Source of the DNA: KBS50 sp042434095
GTDB taxonomy: Bacteria; Actinomycetota; Actinomycetes; Mycobacteriales; Micromonosporaceae
Assembly (NCBI RefSeq): GCF_042434095.1
Contig: NZ_JBHLUE010000011.1
Location: 620,001-684,000 of the forward strand
Direction: 5' to 3'
Length of the DNA stretch: 64,000 nt
In this document: one piece after another, positions 50,012-58,875 of the stretch
Layout of the letters: the number at the start of each line of letters is the position of its first letter
Numbering within the stretch: position 1 is the first letter of the stretch
Notes under the pieces: model-generated
What the model saw: the letters and a program-made list of their open reading frames with translations, nothing else
Database searches by the model: none
What the model was told of the DNA's origin: nothing
Program-made: the position numbers and the translations under genes

Positions 50012-50181
50012 GCTGGACCGATGGATCGGCTCTTCTTGCTCATGTGTCCCCCGGCCGGTTGCTCGTCCGCCACGGTGCCACATGGCTGAGAAAGCGTGGA
50101 CACGGCCAGACGTCGCGCTGCAGTGACGTGGGTGATCGTCTCGATCGGCACGGGCAAGCCGCTGGCCTGAGATGGGGAGGG

Positions 50182-50254
50182 TGCGCCCGGCAGGATTCGA
50201 ACCTGCGGCCTTGGGATTAGAAGTCCCCTGCTCTATCCGCTGAGCTACGGGCGC
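50182..50254 (-). tRNA. tRNA-Arg (anticodon TCT)
   Basis: Folds as a full cloverleaf: acceptor arm GCGCCCG/CGGGCGC, D arm GCTC/GAGC, anticodon loop CTTCTAA, T arm GCAGG-TTCGAAT-CCTGC, discriminator A. CCA is not encoded. It reads AGA codons, which are rare in such GC-rich genomes. Its 3' end faces the PIN remnant region. Confidence 0.95.
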
Positions 50255-50315
50255 TCCGGTGGTGCGCCAAGAGGGTACCCGGCGGGTGCGAACCGGAGAT
50301 ACCTGCTTACCAGGG

Positions 50316-50345
50316 CTGACCGATCGGGCGAGGCCATACTAGGTT
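50316..50345 (+). promoter_or_regulatory. Promoter CTGACC-N18-TAGGTT (leaderless gene)
   Basis: CTGACC (50316-50321) and TAGGTT (50340-50345) are 18 bases apart; the start codon GTG at 50353 falls at the expected transcription start. Confidence 0.65.
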
Positions 50346-50352
50346 TTTCCGG

Positions 50353-51351
50353 GTGAAGGTGACGCGTACCCGGTTCCTGCCCGTCCTCGTGGCGACGACC
50401 GACCCCCAGGCACGCCCCGACCAGGTGATCGACGAGTTCACCGACGAGATCGGGGTGGCCTACTCGTACGGGCCACCCTACGGGCAGCGGCTGGTGACCT
50501 GGGCGGACCTGGACGACCTGGGGTTGTCGCGGCGGATGCTGCGGCGGACGGCGCTGGAGAACCTGGACCGGGCGCTGGCCCGGCTCCAGGTGGACGGGCA
50601 ACCCCCGGCGCCGATGCTCTCGTTCTCCGGCCTCGAGCGCGGCCTCGAATCCTCCGCGCTGCTCGCCGACGAGGTCTGGCTGGACCTCGCCGGCGCCGTG
50701 CCGGGCGATCCCGTGGTCGGGGTGCCGGCCCGGGACGTGGTGATCCTCACCGGCACCGGGTCACGGCCGGGCCTGGAGCGCGCCCGCCGGGCCGTCGACC
50801 GGATCTTCTTCGCCCAGACGGAGCACCTGCTCACCCAGGATCTGCTGGTGTGGCGGGAGGGAAGGTGGCTGCCGTACGAGCCGGCCGCGGGGACGCCGGA
50901 TCGGCTGCCGTACGAGCCTCGCTCGGGGGCGCCGTACGAGCCGGATCCGGACCCGGGCTACGACCCGGAGCCGTCGTACGGTCCGGAGCCGGGCTATGGT
51001 CCGGAGCCTGACTACGACCCGGATCCCCGGTACGAGCCGGACCCGCGGTACGCCCCGGATCCCGGTTACGGTCCTGAGCGGGAGTACGGCCGGCGGGAGC
51101 GGCCGAGGTACGACCGGAACCCGGAGCGGCCGAGGTACGACCCTGCTCCGGAACGGCCGGCGTATGACCGGGAGCCGGAGCCGCCGGGATACGACCGGGA
51201 GCCGGAACGGCCGGCGTACGGTCCGGGTGCTCGTCCGTACCGGCCGCCGGCACCGCGAAGGGCTGACGACCGTCGCGATGAGTGGCCGGAGCGTCCCGCA
51301 GGGCGTCGTCCCGGACCACGAAGGCGTCGACCCAGCGACCCAACTCGCTGA
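50353..51351 (+). CDS. Conserved hypothetical protein with Tyr/Pro/Asp/Glu repeat tail
   Basis: 332 residues. The first 165 form a globular domain (KVTRTRFLPVLVATTDPQAR, IDEFTDEIGVAYSYGPPYGQ, RPGLERARRAVDRIFF) resembling DUF1444-type proteins; the remaining half is a low-complexity repeat of Tyr-(Asp/Glu)-Pro units (GYDPEPSYGPEPGYGPEPDY). The gene is transcribed toward an alpha/beta hydrolase gene and its tail overlaps that gene's 3' half in antisense for 521 bases. It appears leaderless. Function unknown. Confidence 0.7.
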   Translation: MKVTRTRFLPVLVATTDPQARPDQVIDEFTDEIGVAYSYGPPYGQRLVTWADLDDLGLSRRMLRRTALENLDRALARLQVDGQPPAPMLSFSGLERGLESSALLADEVWLDLAGAVPGDPVVGVPARDVVILTGTGSRPGLERARRAVDRIFFAQTEHLLTQDLLVWREGRWLPYEPAAGTPDRLPYEPRSGAPYEPDPDPGYDPEPSYGPEPGYGPEPDYDPDPRYEPDPRYAPDPGYGPEREYGRRERPRYDRNPERPRYDPAPERPAYDREPEPPGYDREPERPAYGPGARPYRPPAPRRADDRRDEWPERPAGRRPGPRRRRPSDPTR

Positions 51352-52252
51352 ACACCCGCTCCCGCACGGCCGGTCCGGAGAGGGTGAGGTCGTGCATCCC
51401 GCCGTCGAAGCGGACCAGCGTGACGTGCCGGCCGAGCCGTGGCGCCCAGCGCACGATGTGTTCGACGTCCAGCACGGCGTCGGCCAGCGAGGCCGATTCG
51501 TGCCACTTCGTCCCACGGAAGCTGCGGGTTGAGCAGGCCAGCAGGATCGGCACGGGAATGGCGAGCCCGGCCCGCAGCCGACGCTGCGCCGCGCGGATCG
51601 CACCGAGCCAGCCGGCCCGGACCGGGAACCCGGCGAGCGGCTTCCAGGCCAGGTCGTACCGCCATTCACCGCGGTGGTCGGCGTGCAGGCTCTGCCCGTA
51701 CACGGGGGAGAGCGTGCGCGGGATGGCCCGGTACGGCGCGCGGCGGCCGACCCGGGCGACGGCCGCGGCCAATGGCCGGCGGACCAGCCAGGGCGCGTTG
51801 ATGTCGAAGAACGGGCTGTTCAGGAAGAGGCCGTCGACCAGGCCCGCCTCGCGCCGGGCGTCGGCCCAGACCGCCGCGATGAGCCCGCCGGTGGAGTGGC
51901 CGTTGACCAGCAGCACGTCGTTGCCGTCCGCCCGGATGATCCGGGCGGCCTCGTCCAGCTCGGGGAAGTAGTCGCTCAGGTCGCGGCAGAAGTTGGGCGT
52001 CTGGTGCGGTAGCAGGCTCCGGCCGTACTTGCGCAGGTCGAGGGCGTAGAAGTCCCAGCCGCGCGTCACGAAGAAGTCGGCCAGGTGGGTCTGGAAGAAG
52101 TAGTCGACGAAGCCGTGCAGGTACAGCACCGCCCGTCCGGTGCGGTCCGCCGCCCGGCGCCGGACCAGGGTCGCGACCACCGGTCCCTCATCGTCGTGGC
52201 CCAGGTCCAGGACCTGGCTCTCGTACGGCGGGCCGAGCACATCCGGTTCCAC
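50831..52252 (-). CDS. Alpha/beta hydrolase (lysophospholipase type) with low-complexity tail
   Basis: 473 residues. The N-terminal 315 are a serine hydrolase: VLYLHGFVDYFFQTHLADFF, nucleophile serine in LLVNGHSTGGLIAAVWAD near residue 120, and a late histidine in DGGMHDLTLSGP. The last 155 residues are Pro/Ala/Thr/Arg low complexity encoded opposite the repeat tail of the plus-strand gene; the domain proper ends near 51316, so this tail may be run-through after loss of a stop. TAACGT lies seven bases before GTG 52252 (leaderless); GTG 52240 is an alternative. Lipid ester substrate likely but unproved. Confidence 0.75.
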   Translation of the reverse strand: MEPDVLGPPYESQVLDLGHDDEGPVVATLVRRRAADRTGRAVLYLHGFVDYFFQTHLADFFVTRGWDFYALDLRKYGRSLLPHQTPNFCRDLSDYFPELDEAARIIRADGNDVLLVNGHSTGGLIAAVWADARREAGLVDGLFLNSPFFDINAPWLVRRPLAAAVARVGRRAPYRAIPRTLSPVYGQSLHADHRGEWRYDLAWKPLAGFPVRAGWLGAIRAAQRRLRAGLAIPVPILLACSTRSFRGTKWHESASLADAVLDVEHIVRWAPRLGRHVTLVRFDGGMHDLTLSGPAVRERVFSELGRWVDAFVVRDDALRDAPATHRDGRQPFAVPAAGTDEHPDRTPAVPAPGRIPAAPAPGHTPAVPEQGRTSAAPGSGRTSAAPAGRTPAQDRNRDPGRTAGPARTGDPGRSQAPDHSPAPDRTTAPGRSPGPDPARTAPPSEARTAADPASPRPARTAATFPPATPADPG

Positions 52253-52299
52253 CCGCTCGACGTTACCCCGCCGTAGCAGGTTTTTCCTTGATCAGGCGG

Positions 52300-52327
52300 C
52301 TGTCCACAGGGCCGCCGGTTGTCCACA
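52300..52327 (+). promoter_or_regulatory. Two DnaA-box-like sites upstream of the SSB gene
   Basis: CTGTCCACA (52300-52308) and TTGTCCACA (52319-52327) lie 19 bases apart in the same orientation, about 110 bases before the SSB start. The second matches the actinobacterial DnaA box TTGTCCACA exactly. Confidence 0.6.
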
Positions 52328-52437
52328 GCTCGCCGATCCGCGCTGGCCGCCGGACCGGCTCGGGTCGACGCTGGATGGCGAGTCGACTCGGACCGCAAGC
52401 CAGCACAGCAGTCAAGCCTGGAAGCAGTGGAGACGAG

Positions 52438-53499
52438 ATGTTCGATACGTACGTGACCGTGGTGGGCAACGTGCTCACCGCGCCGGAATGGCGGCGGACG
52501 ACCCAGAGCGGCACCCTGGTGGCCAACTTCAAGGTCGCCTCGACCGCCCGCCGGCTGGACCGGGACACCGGCCGGTGGATCGACGGCAACAGCCTGCGGG
52601 TCCGGGTGAACGCCTGGCGGCGGCTCGCCGAGGGCGTGGCGGCGTCGGTGATGGTGGGCGACCCGGTGGTGGTGGTCGGGCGGCTCTACACCCGGGACTG
52701 GAAGGACGACGCCGGCAACCACCGCACCCTCTACGAGCTGGAGGCCCTGGCCGTGGGCCACGACCTCTCCCGCGGGCGCAGCAAGTTTGTCCGCAACCGG
52801 CCCAACCTGGTCACCAGCACGGTGGAGGACGCCGAGGCCGAGGCCCGGATCCGGGGCGAGGCGAGCGAGTCGGTGCCGCTGTCCGAGGCGCCGTCCCGGC
52901 CGGGGGAGGTGCCGGTGGACGACGACGGCGAGCTGGCCGACGAGCCGGTGCCGCCGTGGGGCGGGTTCCGCACCTTCGCGGCGGCCGATCGTGGGCCGCT
53001 GGGCTACGGGCCGCCCGATCTCGTTCCCGGCCGGGATCTGGAGCCCGACGAGGATGAGGATCCCGGCGATCCGGCCGAGCCGGCGGACGGGCTCGGCGAT
53101 GGCGCCGGGAGCTGGGCGGCGGACTGGGCCGCGACCGTCGGGGGCGGTCCGATGGCGTTGGACCGGGACCTCGAGCCGTTGTCGCCAAGGGCGGCAACGG
53201 AGCCGGTGCCGGCCGGACCGGTGGCGGCGGGACCGGTGGCGGCGGGACCGGTGGCGGCGGGTCCGGTGGCGGCGGGTCCGGTGGCGGGTCCGGCGGCGGT
53301 GGAGCCGGTGGCGTCCGGATCGGGCGTGGCCGGGGATCGGCCGACCGGGACCGATCCGGGCGGCCGGGCGGAGCTCGCCGGCGGTGAGGATGGCGGGCCG
53401 GTGCCGGGCGGGGAGACCGGGCCGACGACCGGCGGACCGGCGGAGGGGTCCGGTCCGCGGGGTCGCCGCGGCAGGGCGCGGGCGACCGCCGGCGTCTGA
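52438..53499 (+). CDS. Single-stranded DNA-binding protein paralogue with long tail
   Basis: 353 residues; the N-terminal 110 form an SSB-type OB fold (DTYVTVVGNVLTAPEWRRTT, LRVRVNAWRRLAEGVA, VVVVGRLYTRDWKDDAG). The tail is 240 residues of Gly/Ala/Pro/Asp low complexity including VAAGP pentapeptide repeats, and it lacks the acidic DDDIPF-like end that recruits partners to housekeeping SSB, so this is probably a specialised SsbB-type paralogue. GGAGACGAG precedes the ATG. DnaA-box-like sites lie in its control region. Confidence 0.85.
   Translation: MFDTYVTVVGNVLTAPEWRRTTQSGTLVANFKVASTARRLDRDTGRWIDGNSLRVRVNAWRRLAEGVAASVMVGDPVVVVGRLYTRDWKDDAGNHRTLYELEALAVGHDLSRGRSKFVRNRPNLVTSTVEDAEAEARIRGEASESVPLSEAPSRPGEVPVDDDGELADEPVPPWGGFRTFAAADRGPLGYGPPDLVPGRDLEPDEDEDPGDPAEPADGLGDGAGSWAADWAATVGGGPMALDRDLEPLSPRAATEPVPAGPVAAGPVAAGPVAAGPVAAGPVAGPAAVEPVASGSGVAGDRPTGTDPGGRAELAGGEDGGPVPGGETGPTTGGPAEGSGPRGRRGRARATAGV
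53221..53292. repeat. 15-bp coding tandem repeat in the SSB tail
   Basis: Four copies of GTGGCGGCGGGACCG (last two with GTCCG) plus a 12-base partial encode the VAAGP repeats. Confidence 0.9.
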
Positions 53500-53567
53500 C
53501 CGCGGCCAGCGGGTGTCTCGCGGGACGCCCGAGGCGCACCGCTCGCGGCAACGGGCGGTACGCCGGC

Positions 53568-53606
53568 GGGGAGGCGGACGCGGCTCCGCGACGGGTCCGC
53601 CTCCCC
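53568..53606 (+). terminator. Terminator hairpin behind the SSB gene
   Basis: Perfect 12-base arms GGGGAGGCGGAC (53568-53579) and GTCCGCCTCCCC (53595-53606) with a 15-base loop, 68 bases after the stop. The remaining 260 bases up to cobD show no gene; TAGGCT near 53828 could be the cobD -10 box. Confidence 0.7.
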
Positions 53607-53865
53607 GCAAGCCCGCTGGGACCGGGCGTCAACGCCGCGACGCCGGCCGGCACCCGGGTCACGGACCCTGGGGGCGAGGCGCCGCCGGCGGCCCCGGTGG
53701 CGTCCGGCATACGGGCCAGGGAACCGGGCCGGCGAGGCGCTGCTGCCGGCGGCCGGGGTGGTTCCGGCATCCGGGGCAGGGGCAGGGCCGGCGGTGCCGG
53801 GTGCCGGCGCCACGGGCGGCGCTGGCTAGGCTGCCGGCACGAATGACGGCGGAGGGGAGCGCGGA

Positions 53866-54864
53866 GTGGCACGAACGGTGCGGGGGATCCGGGCCGACGC
53901 CGTCGGGCTGGCCGCCGGCTACCTGCTGGACGCCGCCTTCGGTGATCCGCGCCGGTGGCACCCGGTGGCCGGCTTTGGCAGTGCCGCAGCGGCCCTGGAA
54001 CGGCGGCTGTACCGGGACAATCGCCCCGCCGGAGCGGCGCACACGGCGGTCGCCGTCGGCTCGGCCACGCTGCTCGGGCTGGCCGGGGCGGCCCTGACCC
54101 GACGCTGTCCGGCGGCCCGGATCGGGCTGATGGCGGCCGGCACCTGGGCGGTTCTCGGCGGCCGGACGCTCCGGTCGGAGGGCCGGGCGATGGCCCGGGC
54201 GCTCGCCCGGGACGACCTACCGGCCGCACGGTCCCGGCTCAGCCACCTCTGCGGTCGGGACCCGTCGACGCTGGACGAGGCCGAGCTGGCCCGGGCAACC
54301 ATCGAGTCCGTCGCCGAGAACACCTCCGACGCGGTGGTGGCGCCGCTGTTCTGGGGGGCGGTGGCGGGGCTGCCGGGGTTGCTGGCATACCGCGCGGCCA
54401 ACACGCTCGACGCGATGGTGGGGCACCGGTCGCCCCGGTACGCCCGGTTCGGCACGCCGGCCGCCCGGCTGGACGATCTGCTCAACCTCGCGCCGGCGCG
54501 GCTGACCGGCCTGCTGACCATCGCCGTCGGCCCGGTGGCGCACGGCGACCGGCACCGGGCATGGCGGGTCTGGCGCCGGGACCGGGCGGAGCATCCGAGC
54601 CCCAACGCCGGTCAGTGCGAGGCCGCGATGGCCGGCGCGCTCGGCGTACGGCTGGGCGGGCGCAACGTCTACGCCGGCCGGGTCGAGGTCCGCCCGTTCC
54701 TCGGGGACGGGCCCCGGCCGGAGTTCCGGCACATCCGCCGGGCGGTCCGGATCTCCCGAGCCGTGGGCCTGGCCGCGTTGGCCGGCGCCGTCGCGGCGGC
54801 CACCGTTCGGGGCGCGGTCGCCGGGTCGGCCGCGGCGTTCCGGACTGCCCGCGGTGACCGGTGA
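53866..54864 (+). CDS. cobD: Adenosylcobinamide-phosphate synthase
   Basis: 332-residue membrane protein (CobD/CbiB) attaching aminopropanol or its phosphate to adenosylcobyric acid. Opening DAVGLAAGYLLDAAFGDPRR with WHPVAGFG, the block ARATIESVAENTSDAVVAPL, YRAANTLDAMVGHRSPRY and HPSPNAGQCEAAMAGALGVR are typical. GGAGGGGAG precedes GTG 53866 by a few bases. The stop overlaps the GTG of cobQ, so the two are coupled. No cobalamin riboswitch motif was seen upstream. Confidence 0.95.
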   Translation: MARTVRGIRADAVGLAAGYLLDAAFGDPRRWHPVAGFGSAAAALERRLYRDNRPAGAAHTAVAVGSATLLGLAGAALTRRCPAARIGLMAAGTWAVLGGRTLRSEGRAMARALARDDLPAARSRLSHLCGRDPSTLDEAELARATIESVAENTSDAVVAPLFWGAVAGLPGLLAYRAANTLDAMVGHRSPRYARFGTPAARLDDLLNLAPARLTGLLTIAVGPVAHGDRHRAWRVWRRDRAEHPSPNAGQCEAAMAGALGVRLGGRNVYAGRVEVRPFLGDGPRPEFRHIRRAVRISRAVGLAALAGAVAAATVRGAVAGSAAAFRTARGDR

Positions 54865-56411
54865 GCGGTGGACTGCTGGTCGCCGGGACCACGTCGGACG
54901 CCGGCAAGAGCGTCGTCACGGCCGGGATCTGCCGGTGGCTGCGCCGTCGGGGCGTGTCGGTGGCGCCGTTCAAGGCACAGAACATGTCCAACAACTCGGC
55001 CGTGGTGGTGGACGCCGACGGCCGGGGCGGTGAGCTGGGACGGGCCCAGGCGATGCAGGCGGCCGCCTGCGGCCTGGCACCCGACCTGCGGTTCAACCCG
55101 GTCCTGCTGAAACCCGGCAGCGACCGGTCGAGCCAGGTCGTGCTGCTCGGCCAGGCGGTCGACACCATCGACGCCGCCAACTTCCGCGCGCTGCGGCCCC
55201 GGCTGGCCGAGACCGCCTTTACGGCCCTGGCGGAGTTGCGGTCCCGGTACGACGTGGTCGTCTGCGAGGGTGCCGGCAGCCCCACGGAGATCAACCTGCG
55301 GGACGCGGACTACGTCAACCTCGGTCTGGCCCGGCACGCCGGCCTGCCCACCGTGGTGGTCGGCGACATCGACCGGGGTGGCGTGTTCGCTGCCATGTTC
55401 GGCACCCTGGCGCTGCTGGACGCGGCCGACCAGGCGCTGATCGCCGGATTCGTGATCAACAAGTTCCGTGGCGACCCCGGGCTGCTCCGCCCGGGCCTGG
55501 ACATGCTCGCGGCCGTGACGGGACGGCCGACGTACGGGGTGCTGCCGTGGAACGTCGACCTGTGGCTCGACGCCGAGGACTCCCTGGCGTACGGGCGGGT
55601 GCTGGGCCGGCCCGGTCCGCCCCGGGGCACCCAGTGGCTGGACGTGGCAGCGGTCCGGCTGCCCCGCATCTCCAACGCCACGGATCTGGAGGCGCTGGCC
55701 GTGGAGCCGGGGGTCCGGGTCCGGCTCACCGTCGAGCCCGCCGAACTCGACGCGGCCGACCTGGTGGTCCTGCCCGGCACGAAGGCCACCGTCGAGGATC
55801 TGGACTGGTTGCGCCGTACCGGCCTGGCCGAGGCGGTGCTCCGGCACGCCGCTGCCGGCCGCCCGGTGCTGGGCATCTGCGGCGGCTTCCAGATGCTCGG
55901 CCGCAGCATCGAGGACGGCGTCGAGAGCGGACGTGGCCGGGTGCCGGGCCTCGACCTGCTCCCCACCGAGGTGGCATTCCAGCGGCGCAAGACGGTCACC
56001 CGATCGACCGGCTCGGCCTTCGACGGGATTCCGGTGCACGGCTACGAGATCCACCACGGGCGGATGGTCGGTGCCGGGAGCGGCGCGTCGCCGTTCCTGC
56101 GGTACGCCGACGGGACCGGAGAAGGCGCCGTTCGGGGACCGGTGTTCGGCACCCACTGGCACGGTGCGTTCGGCGCCGACCCGTTCCGGCGCCGGTTCCT
56201 CACCGAGGTGGCCCGGCTGGCCGGCCGCGCCGGGTTCCGGGTCGCCCCGGACACCTCGTTCGCGGGAGCCCGGGAGCGGACCCTCGACCTGCTCGGCGAC
56301 CTGGTGGAGGAACACCTTGACACCGATCGGCTCTGGCGGTTGATCGAGTCCGGCCCGCCGCCCGGCCTGCCGTTCGTGCCACCGGGCGCGCCGCCCGCCC
56401 CGGCGGGTTGA
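54861..56411 (+). CDS. cobQ: Cobyric acid synthase
   Basis: 516 residues. N-terminal dethiobiotin-synthetase-like ATPase with P-loop GTTSDAGKSVVT, FKAQNMSNNSAVV and EGAGSPTEINL; C-terminal class I glutamine amidotransferase with the cysteine in GICGGFQMLG near residue 338 and histidine in GTHWHGAF. It amidates four side chains of adenosylcobyrinic acid a,c-diamide. GTG start overlaps cobD by four bases. Length is slightly above the usual 480-490 because of a Pro/Gly C-terminal tail. Confidence 0.96.
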   Translation: MSGGLLVAGTTSDAGKSVVTAGICRWLRRRGVSVAPFKAQNMSNNSAVVVDADGRGGELGRAQAMQAAACGLAPDLRFNPVLLKPGSDRSSQVVLLGQAVDTIDAANFRALRPRLAETAFTALAELRSRYDVVVCEGAGSPTEINLRDADYVNLGLARHAGLPTVVVGDIDRGGVFAAMFGTLALLDAADQALIAGFVINKFRGDPGLLRPGLDMLAAVTGRPTYGVLPWNVDLWLDAEDSLAYGRVLGRPGPPRGTQWLDVAAVRLPRISNATDLEALAVEPGVRVRLTVEPAELDAADLVVLPGTKATVEDLDWLRRTGLAEAVLRHAAAGRPVLGICGGFQMLGRSIEDGVESGRGRVPGLDLLPTEVAFQRRKTVTRSTGSAFDGIPVHGYEIHHGRMVGAGSGASPFLRYADGTGEGAVRGPVFGTHWHGAFGADPFRRRFLTEVARLAGRAGFRVAPDTSFAGARERTLDLLGDLVEEHLDTDRLWRLIESGPPPGLPFVPPGAPPAPAG

Positions 56412-56422
56412 CCGTCGGGTCG

Positions 56423-56881
56423 TCAGCGGCGTACATCGGCCGGGCCGGCCGTGACCGGAAGGCCGGCGTCGCGCCACGCGGCGAAGCCGCCCACCAGGTC
56501 GGTGGCCCGGTGCAGGCCCATGCCGCGCAAGCTGGCCGCCGCCACGCTGGAGCTGTAGCCCTGGTGGCAGACCACCACGATCTCGAGGTCGTAGCTCTCC
56601 GCCTCGGGGATCCGCCAGTCGCTCCGGGGATCGAGTCGCCACTCGAGGACCGTCCGGTCGATCACGATCGCGCCGGGCAGTTCGCCCTGCTCGGCCCGCT
56701 GCGTCTCGGTACGGGTGTCGACCACCAGGGCGCCGCGCTCGCGGGCCGCGAGGGTCTCCCGCGGGCTCAACCGGCGCATCCCGGTCCGGGCCCGGGCCAG
56801 CAGACCGTCCACTCCGGGAGCGGACACCTCCGGCCGCTGAGCGGAAAATTGTCGCACCGGATCATTCTGCCGCCCCGCCAT
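56423..56881 (-). CDS. Rhodanese-domain protein
   Basis: 152 residues with a single rhodanese domain: VVDTRTETQRAEQGELPGAI, and the active cysteine loop VVVCHQGYSSSVAAASL near residue 112, which can form a persulfide. No signal peptide. ATG 56881 is used; GTG 56857 is also possible and neither has a clear ribosome site. Convergent with cobQ, 11 bases apart. Sulfur acceptor unknown. Confidence 0.85.
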   Translation of the reverse strand: MAGRQNDPVRQFSAQRPEVSAPGVDGLLARARTGMRRLSPRETLAARERGALVVDTRTETQRAEQGELPGAIVIDRTVLEWRLDPRSDWRIPEAESYDLEIVVVCHQGYSSSVAAASLRGMGLHRATDLVGGFAAWRDAGLPVTAGPADVRR

Positions 56882-56993
56882 CCACCGCGCCGGCGAACCC
56901 ACCGCCCCCCGACCCCTGTCCCGCGCCGATCATGACGGCTGATCTCCGGATCGGCCGCCAACTCCAGGGCCTCGGTTCGGCGCGGGAGACTGG

Positions 56994-57635
56994 ATGCGAA
57001 GGGGGTGGTCGGCGGTGGTGGTGGAGACGTACGCGGAGCTGGCCCGGCGGATCCGGGCGGCGCCCGCCCGGCTCGGCGCCGTCCGGCTGGTCGCCGTGGA
57101 CGGACCGAGCGGCGCCGGCAAGACGCTCTTCACGGCCCGGCTGGCCGACGCGCTGCAGGGTCCCCGGGAGCAACGGGCGGACGACGTGACGGTGCTGCAC
57201 ACGGATGACCTGCTGGACGGCTGGGCCGACCAGTTCACCTTCTGGCGCCGGCTGGACGAGCAGGCGCTGGAGCCGTTGCGTGCGGGCCGGCCGGGTGGTT
57301 ACCACCGGTACAGCTGGCTGCGGGAACGCTTCACCACGCCTCGCGTGCCGGTCCCGGCGCACGGGGTGCTGCTGATCGAGGGGGTGAGCGCCGCGCGCGC
57401 CGCGATCCGGCCCGAGCTCACCCTGGCGGTGTTCGTCACCGCGCCCGACCCGCTCCGGCTGGATCGGACGCTGGCCCGGGACGGGGAGCGGCTGCGCCCG
57501 CACCTGTTGCGCTGGCGCGCGGCCGAGGCCGGGCACTTCGCCGCCGACGGTACGGCCGAGGCCGCGGATCTGCTCGTCGACGGCGCTCCCACCGGGCTGG
57601 TCGATCCGGGTCGGCACTATCAGCGGTTGCGCTGA
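56994..57635 (+). CDS. Uridine-kinase-like P-loop protein
   Basis: 213 residues with Walker A in AVDGPSGAGKTLFTARLADA near residue 36, an acidic pair in VLHTDDLLDGW and a lid-like basic stretch SWLRERFTTPRV, plus LLIEGVSAARAAI. The fold is that of uridine kinase/AAA-type nucleoside kinases, but the phosphate acceptor is not certain. GGGAG lies five bases before the ATG. It precedes the M48 peptidase gene by 109 bases. Confidence 0.75.
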   Translation: MRRGWSAVVVETYAELARRIRAAPARLGAVRLVAVDGPSGAGKTLFTARLADALQGPREQRADDVTVLHTDDLLDGWADQFTFWRRLDEQALEPLRAGRPGGYHRYSWLRERFTTPRVPVPAHGVLLIEGVSAARAAIRPELTLAVFVTAPDPLRLDRTLARDGERLRPHLLRWRAAEAGHFAADGTAEAADLLVDGAPTGLVDPGRHYQRLR

Positions 57636-57744
57636 ACCGTTGCCGTAGGCCATGGACTCGGCGGTCCGGCTGGGGCACGATCGGGACGGGCCAGCCGGCG
57701 CGGAGGAATCGGCGGCGGCCCAGCCGGCGATCGGGGAGTACGCC

Positions 57745-58875
57745 ATGACGACAGCTGACGACACCGGGGCCGCGCTGCCGGCCCGGCGCCGGGTGGTGCT
57801 CACCGGGATCTCGTCCCGGGCCTGGGAACACCCCGCCGACCGGGGCGCGCTGACCGCGCTGCGCGAGCTGCGCGGCTTCGACGAGGTGATCAAGGCGTTC
57901 GTCGGCATGTGGAACGAGCGGTCCTTCCGGCTGTCCTATCTGGCCGCCGGGATCCGCGTCGACCACCGTCAGTACCCCCGGGTACACCAGCGGTACGCCG
58001 AGGCGGCCAGCGCGCTCGACCTGGCCGAGCTGCCCGAGCTCTTCGTCACCCAGTCTCCGTGGATCACCGCCGAGGCCGTGGGGCTGGATCGCCCATTCGT
58101 GGTGCTCGGCTCCGGCGCGATCAACCAGCTGGACGACGACGAGCTGCGGTGCCTGCTGGGGCACGAACTCGGCCACGTGGTCAGCGGCCACGCCGTGTAC
58201 AAGACCATGCTGACGATCCTCAGCCGGTGGGCGGCCAACCTGAGCTGGCTGCCGGTGGGCGCCCTCGCGCTGCGGGCCATCATCGCGGCGATGCTGGAAT
58301 GGTGGCGCAAGGCCGAGCTTTCGGCGGACCGCGCCGGCCTGCTCGCCGGCCAGGACCCGGCGGCCGCCACCCGGCTGCTGATCAAGCTGGCCGGCGGCGG
58401 CGACCTCAGCCAGATCGACACGGCCGCGTTCCTCGAGCAGGCCAGCGAGTACGACGGCGGCGGTGACCTGCGGGACAGCGTGCACAAGCTCCGGATGACC
58501 GCGTGGAGCAGCCATCCCGCGCCGGTGGCCCGGGCCGCCGACCTGCGTCGGTGGGTGGACTCCGGGGAGTACGGGCGGATCCTGGCTGGCGACTATCCGC
58601 GGCGCGACGACGACGGCTCGTCCTCGGTCACCGACGAGATCAGGGCGGCGGCCCAGTCGTACCGGGAATCCTTCAACTCCTCGGCGGACCCGCTGGTGGG
58701 GCTGCTGCGCCGGCTGGGAGACGGTGCGGGTGAGGTCGGCGCGTTCGTGGGCGGCGGCGTGGGCCGGGCCCGCGCCTGGGCCGGCGCGGCGGGGGAGGCG
58801 GCGGCGCGCGCCGCCCGCGCCCGCCGAGCCACCGGGGACGCCCATTGGCCGGGCCCCGCCGACCCGGTCGACTGA
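57745..58875 (+). CDS. M48-family zinc metallopeptidase
   Basis: 376 residues. The zinc motif is HELGH in CLLGHELGHVVSGH near residue 140, with the third ligand glutamate in RKAELSADRAGLLAG; a hydrophobic stretch between them (SWLPVGALALRAIIAAML) probably anchors the protein at the membrane, as in HtpX-type enzymes. C-terminal 60 residues are Ala/Arg/Gly-rich. GGGGAG lies six bases before ATG 57745; an upstream in-frame ATG at 57652 lacks a site. Likely a quality-control protease. Confidence 0.85.
   Translation: MTTADDTGAALPARRRVVLTGISSRAWEHPADRGALTALRELRGFDEVIKAFVGMWNERSFRLSYLAAGIRVDHRQYPRVHQRYAEAASALDLAELPELFVTQSPWITAEAVGLDRPFVVLGSGAINQLDDDELRCLLGHELGHVVSGHAVYKTMLTILSRWAANLSWLPVGALALRAIIAAMLEWWRKAELSADRAGLLAGQDPAAATRLLIKLAGGGDLSQIDTAAFLEQASEYDGGGDLRDSVHKLRMTAWSSHPAPVARAADLRRWVDSGEYGRILAGDYPRRDDDGSSSVTDEIRAAAQSYRESFNSSADPLVGLLRRLGDGAGEVGAFVGGGVGRARAWAGAAGEAAARAARARRATGDAHWPGPADPVD

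Noticed and set aside
53607..53865. Cobalamin riboswitch upstream of cobD
   Set aside because: No B12-box-like sequence was found; the region is GC-rich repeats plus a possible -10 box.
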